A DNA stretch of 51,924 nt from Liolophura sinensis (lineage: Eukaryota > Mollusca > Polyplacophora > Chitonida > Chitonidae), in NCBI RefSeq assembly GCF_032854445.1, contig NW_027018251.1, positions 1 through 51,924 on the forward strand, read 5' to 3'. The position numbers and the translations under genes were made by a program. This document shows, piece after piece, positions 50,577 through 51,924 of the stretch (position 1 is its first letter; each line of letters starts with the position of its first letter). A model generated the notes under the pieces. It was given only the letters and a program-made list of their open reading frames with translations, made no database searches and was not told the DNA's origin.

Positions 50577-51560
50577 TATTTGCCTGGTCCTTTTGCTAAT
50601 TGAAATCGGCTACATGTACTATGTACAATCGCGACTGGTCATTACTATATTCATCTTTTGATTATAAGTTATGTGCCCTTCGGTAGCCCAGAAGATGTCA
50701 AATCTTTGGGCCAAGCCCATTTAACTCACCCAGCAAATGTCTTACTTCTAAGTCGAAGATAAACTTAATCTCTTTATCTACATGTAGAAAAACCACACCA
50801 TTTTTTATATAAAAACCACAAGGTACTTGATACAGTCTGCTGTAAAAAGTACAATTGAACACTGACCCTCATCAATAAGGTGCCAAAAGATGCGCAATTG
50901 GGTTAGGCATCTCCAGCTGTTGAAAAATTGCAAATTTCCTTGGTTTCCATGGAGTAAGAGCCGTTGCTGGGCACGTGATTTTGACATAAATGATGATTCA
51001 ATTGTGGGCTACAGCCAAAAGTATTGGTCGGAGAGCAGCGCGGTTTGCACCATTCGATTTCTCGTCACAAAATACATCGGATTAGCCTCTTACCAGCAGC
51101 ATTGGAACATTTTTTCCACTTTTGGATTTTTGCCTGGTCCTTTTGCTAATTGAAATCGGCTACATGTACTATGTACAATCGCGACTGGTCATTACTATAT
51201 TCAACTTTTGATTATAAGTTATGTGCCCTTCGGTAGCCCAGAAGATGTCAAATCTTTGGGCCAAGCCCATTTAACTCACCCAGCAAATGTCTTACTTCTA
51301 AGTCGAAGATAAACTCAATGTCTTTATCTACATGTAGAAAAACCACACCATTTTTATATAAAAACACAAGGTACTTGATACAGTCTGCTGTTAAAAGTAC
51401 AATTGAACACTGACCCACATCAATAAGGTGCCCAAAAGATGCGCAATTGGGTCAGGCATCTCCAGCTGTTGAAAAATTGCAAATTTCCTTGGTTTCCATG
51501 GAGTAAGAGCCGTTGCTGGGCACGTGATTTTGACATAAATGATCATTCAATTGTGGCTAC
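50577..51560 (+). repeat. Two-unit block, copy 2 of an adjacent duplication
   Basis: This repeats CCCTCATCAA near 50866, the GAGCAGCG and TACATCGG unit (50890), GCTGTTAAAAG near 51389 and a GATCATTC unit (51439). It differs from copy 1 by GGGTTAGG near 50901, an extra G in ATTGTGGGC near 51005 and CGGCTTGC near 51590. The duplication looks recent, but the extra bases fall in a small indel-rich tail. Confidence 0.8.
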
Positions 51561-51924
51561 AGCCAAAAGTATTGGTCGGAGAGCAACGCGGCTTGCACCA
51601 TTCGATTTCTCGTCACAAAATACGTCGGATTAGCCTCTTACCAGCAGCATTGGAACATTTTTTCCACTTTTGGATTTTTGCCTGGTCCTTTTGCTAATTG
51701 AAATCGGCTACATGTACTATGTACAATCGCGACTGGTCATTACTATATTCAACTTTTGATTATAAGTTATGTGCCCTTCGGTAGCCCAGAAGATGTCAAA
51801 TCTTTGGGCCAAGCCCATTTAACTCACCAGCAAATGTCTTACTTCTAAGTCGAAGATAAACTCAATCTCTTTATCTACATGTAGAAAAACCACACATTTT
51901 TTATATAAAAACCACAAGGTACTT
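51439..51924 (+). repeat. Partial satellite unit at right window edge
   Basis: This is the first 486 bp of a unit, ending at GGTACTT. It carries the right-domain variants GATCATTC and CGGCTTGC and some one-base losses near its end (ACTCACCAGC, CCACACATTT). The array has not ended here, so no junction with unique flanking DNA is visible. Confidence 0.9.

Larger units (their letters stand above)
1..51924 (+). repeat. 548 bp satellite DNA, head-to-tail array of about 94.7 units
   Basis: The same 548 bp sequence repeats in one orientation across the window with no interruption. Phase marker (A of ATGCGC) positions: 439, 988, 1538, 2090, 2640, 3190, 3742, 4291, 4847, 5397, 5945, 6494, 7042, 7590, 8138, 8686, 9234, 9782, 10330, 10878, 11426, 11975, 12523, 13071, 13619, 14167, 14715, 15263, 15811, 16359, 16904, 17455, 18002, 18537, 19091, 19640, 20190, 20745, 21294, 21842, 22390, 22938, 23486, 24034, 24582, 25130, 25678, 26226, 26774, 27320, 27868, 28418, 28966, 29514, 30062, 30610, 31158, 31707, 32255, 32803, 33351, 33899, 34447, 34995, 35543, 36091, 36639, 37187, 37735, 38283, 38831, 39379, 39929, 40477, 41025, 41573, 42121, 42669, 43217, 43764, 44312, 44860, 45408, 45956, 46504, 47053, 47601, 48149, 48697, 49245, 49793, 50341, 50890, 51439. 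Most intervals are exactly 548. Units differ by few substitutions: those at 10330 and 10878 differ at about two positions by eye. Heterochromatic satellite is inferred; the family is not recognised. Confidence 0.98.
26774..51924 (+). repeat. Right-domain satellite subfamily
   Basis: From about 27.26 kb onward the units carry substitutions that I do not find to the left: GATCATTC (13 units), GGATATTTG (10 units), GAGCAGCG (7 units), GCTGTTAAAAG (7 units) and TTCATACAG with GGGCCAGG (several units). CCAGCTGTTG rises from about 9 of 49 left units to about 24 of 45 here. GCTCATTG and GTAACG, both common on the left, are absent. Period and orientation do not change across the boundary, so this is a subfamily shift inside one array. 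Confidence 0.88.

Noticed and set aside
1-51924. CRISPR array or bacterial direct repeats
   Set aside because: The period of 548 bp is entirely repeat with no unique spacers, and no cas genes are present.
1-51924. rDNA intergenic spacer subrepeats
   Set aside because: No 18S, 5.8S, 28S or 5S sequence is present, and 94 uninterrupted units are far more than usual for a spacer. Only flanking sequence could exclude it fully.

Overview
The whole 51.9 kb window is one head-to-tail tandem array of a satellite DNA unit of 548 bp, about 40 % GC by hand count over one unit. No protein-coding gene, rRNA, tRNA, CRISPR array, integrase or transposase, or unrelated sequence is visible. I count 94 occurrences of one phase marker (ATGCGCAATTGG and close variants). 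The first is at 439 and the last at 51439. The 93 intervals sum to 93 x 548 bp plus 36 bp of net insertion, so the window holds about 94.7 units, all on the same strand, cut at both ends by the window limits.

Arrays of this size and uniformity are typical of eukaryotic heterochromatin (centromeric, pericentromeric, subtelomeric or knob satellites), so I infer a eukaryotic nuclear genome. I do not recognise the family and cannot name the taxon. A G-box-like CACGTG and a GGGCC/GCCCA dyad in each unit are compatible with a plant but do not prove it.

Layout: (1) 1-5396, ten units with many one-base indels; (2) 5397-16358, twenty clean units with a 4-unit higher-order pattern; (3) about 16790-20744, a second indel-rich stretch with a 15 bp deletion; (4) 20745-27000, clean units of the left-hand subfamily; (5) 27000-51924, clean units of a right-hand subfamily with block duplications at offsets of 8, 6, 11 and 2 units, and small indel clusters at 28190-28640 and after 50800.

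Two observations stand out. The array is two subfamily domains meeting between about 25.94 and 27.26 kb, each with private markers. Within the domains, variants sit in duplicated multi-unit blocks of several lengths and in mosaic units, which points to ongoing unequal exchange or gene conversion rather than one fixed higher-order repeat. The indel-rich stretches look more like residual long-read sequence error than biology. Short open frames recur on both strands in every unit, but I see no sign that they are genes.
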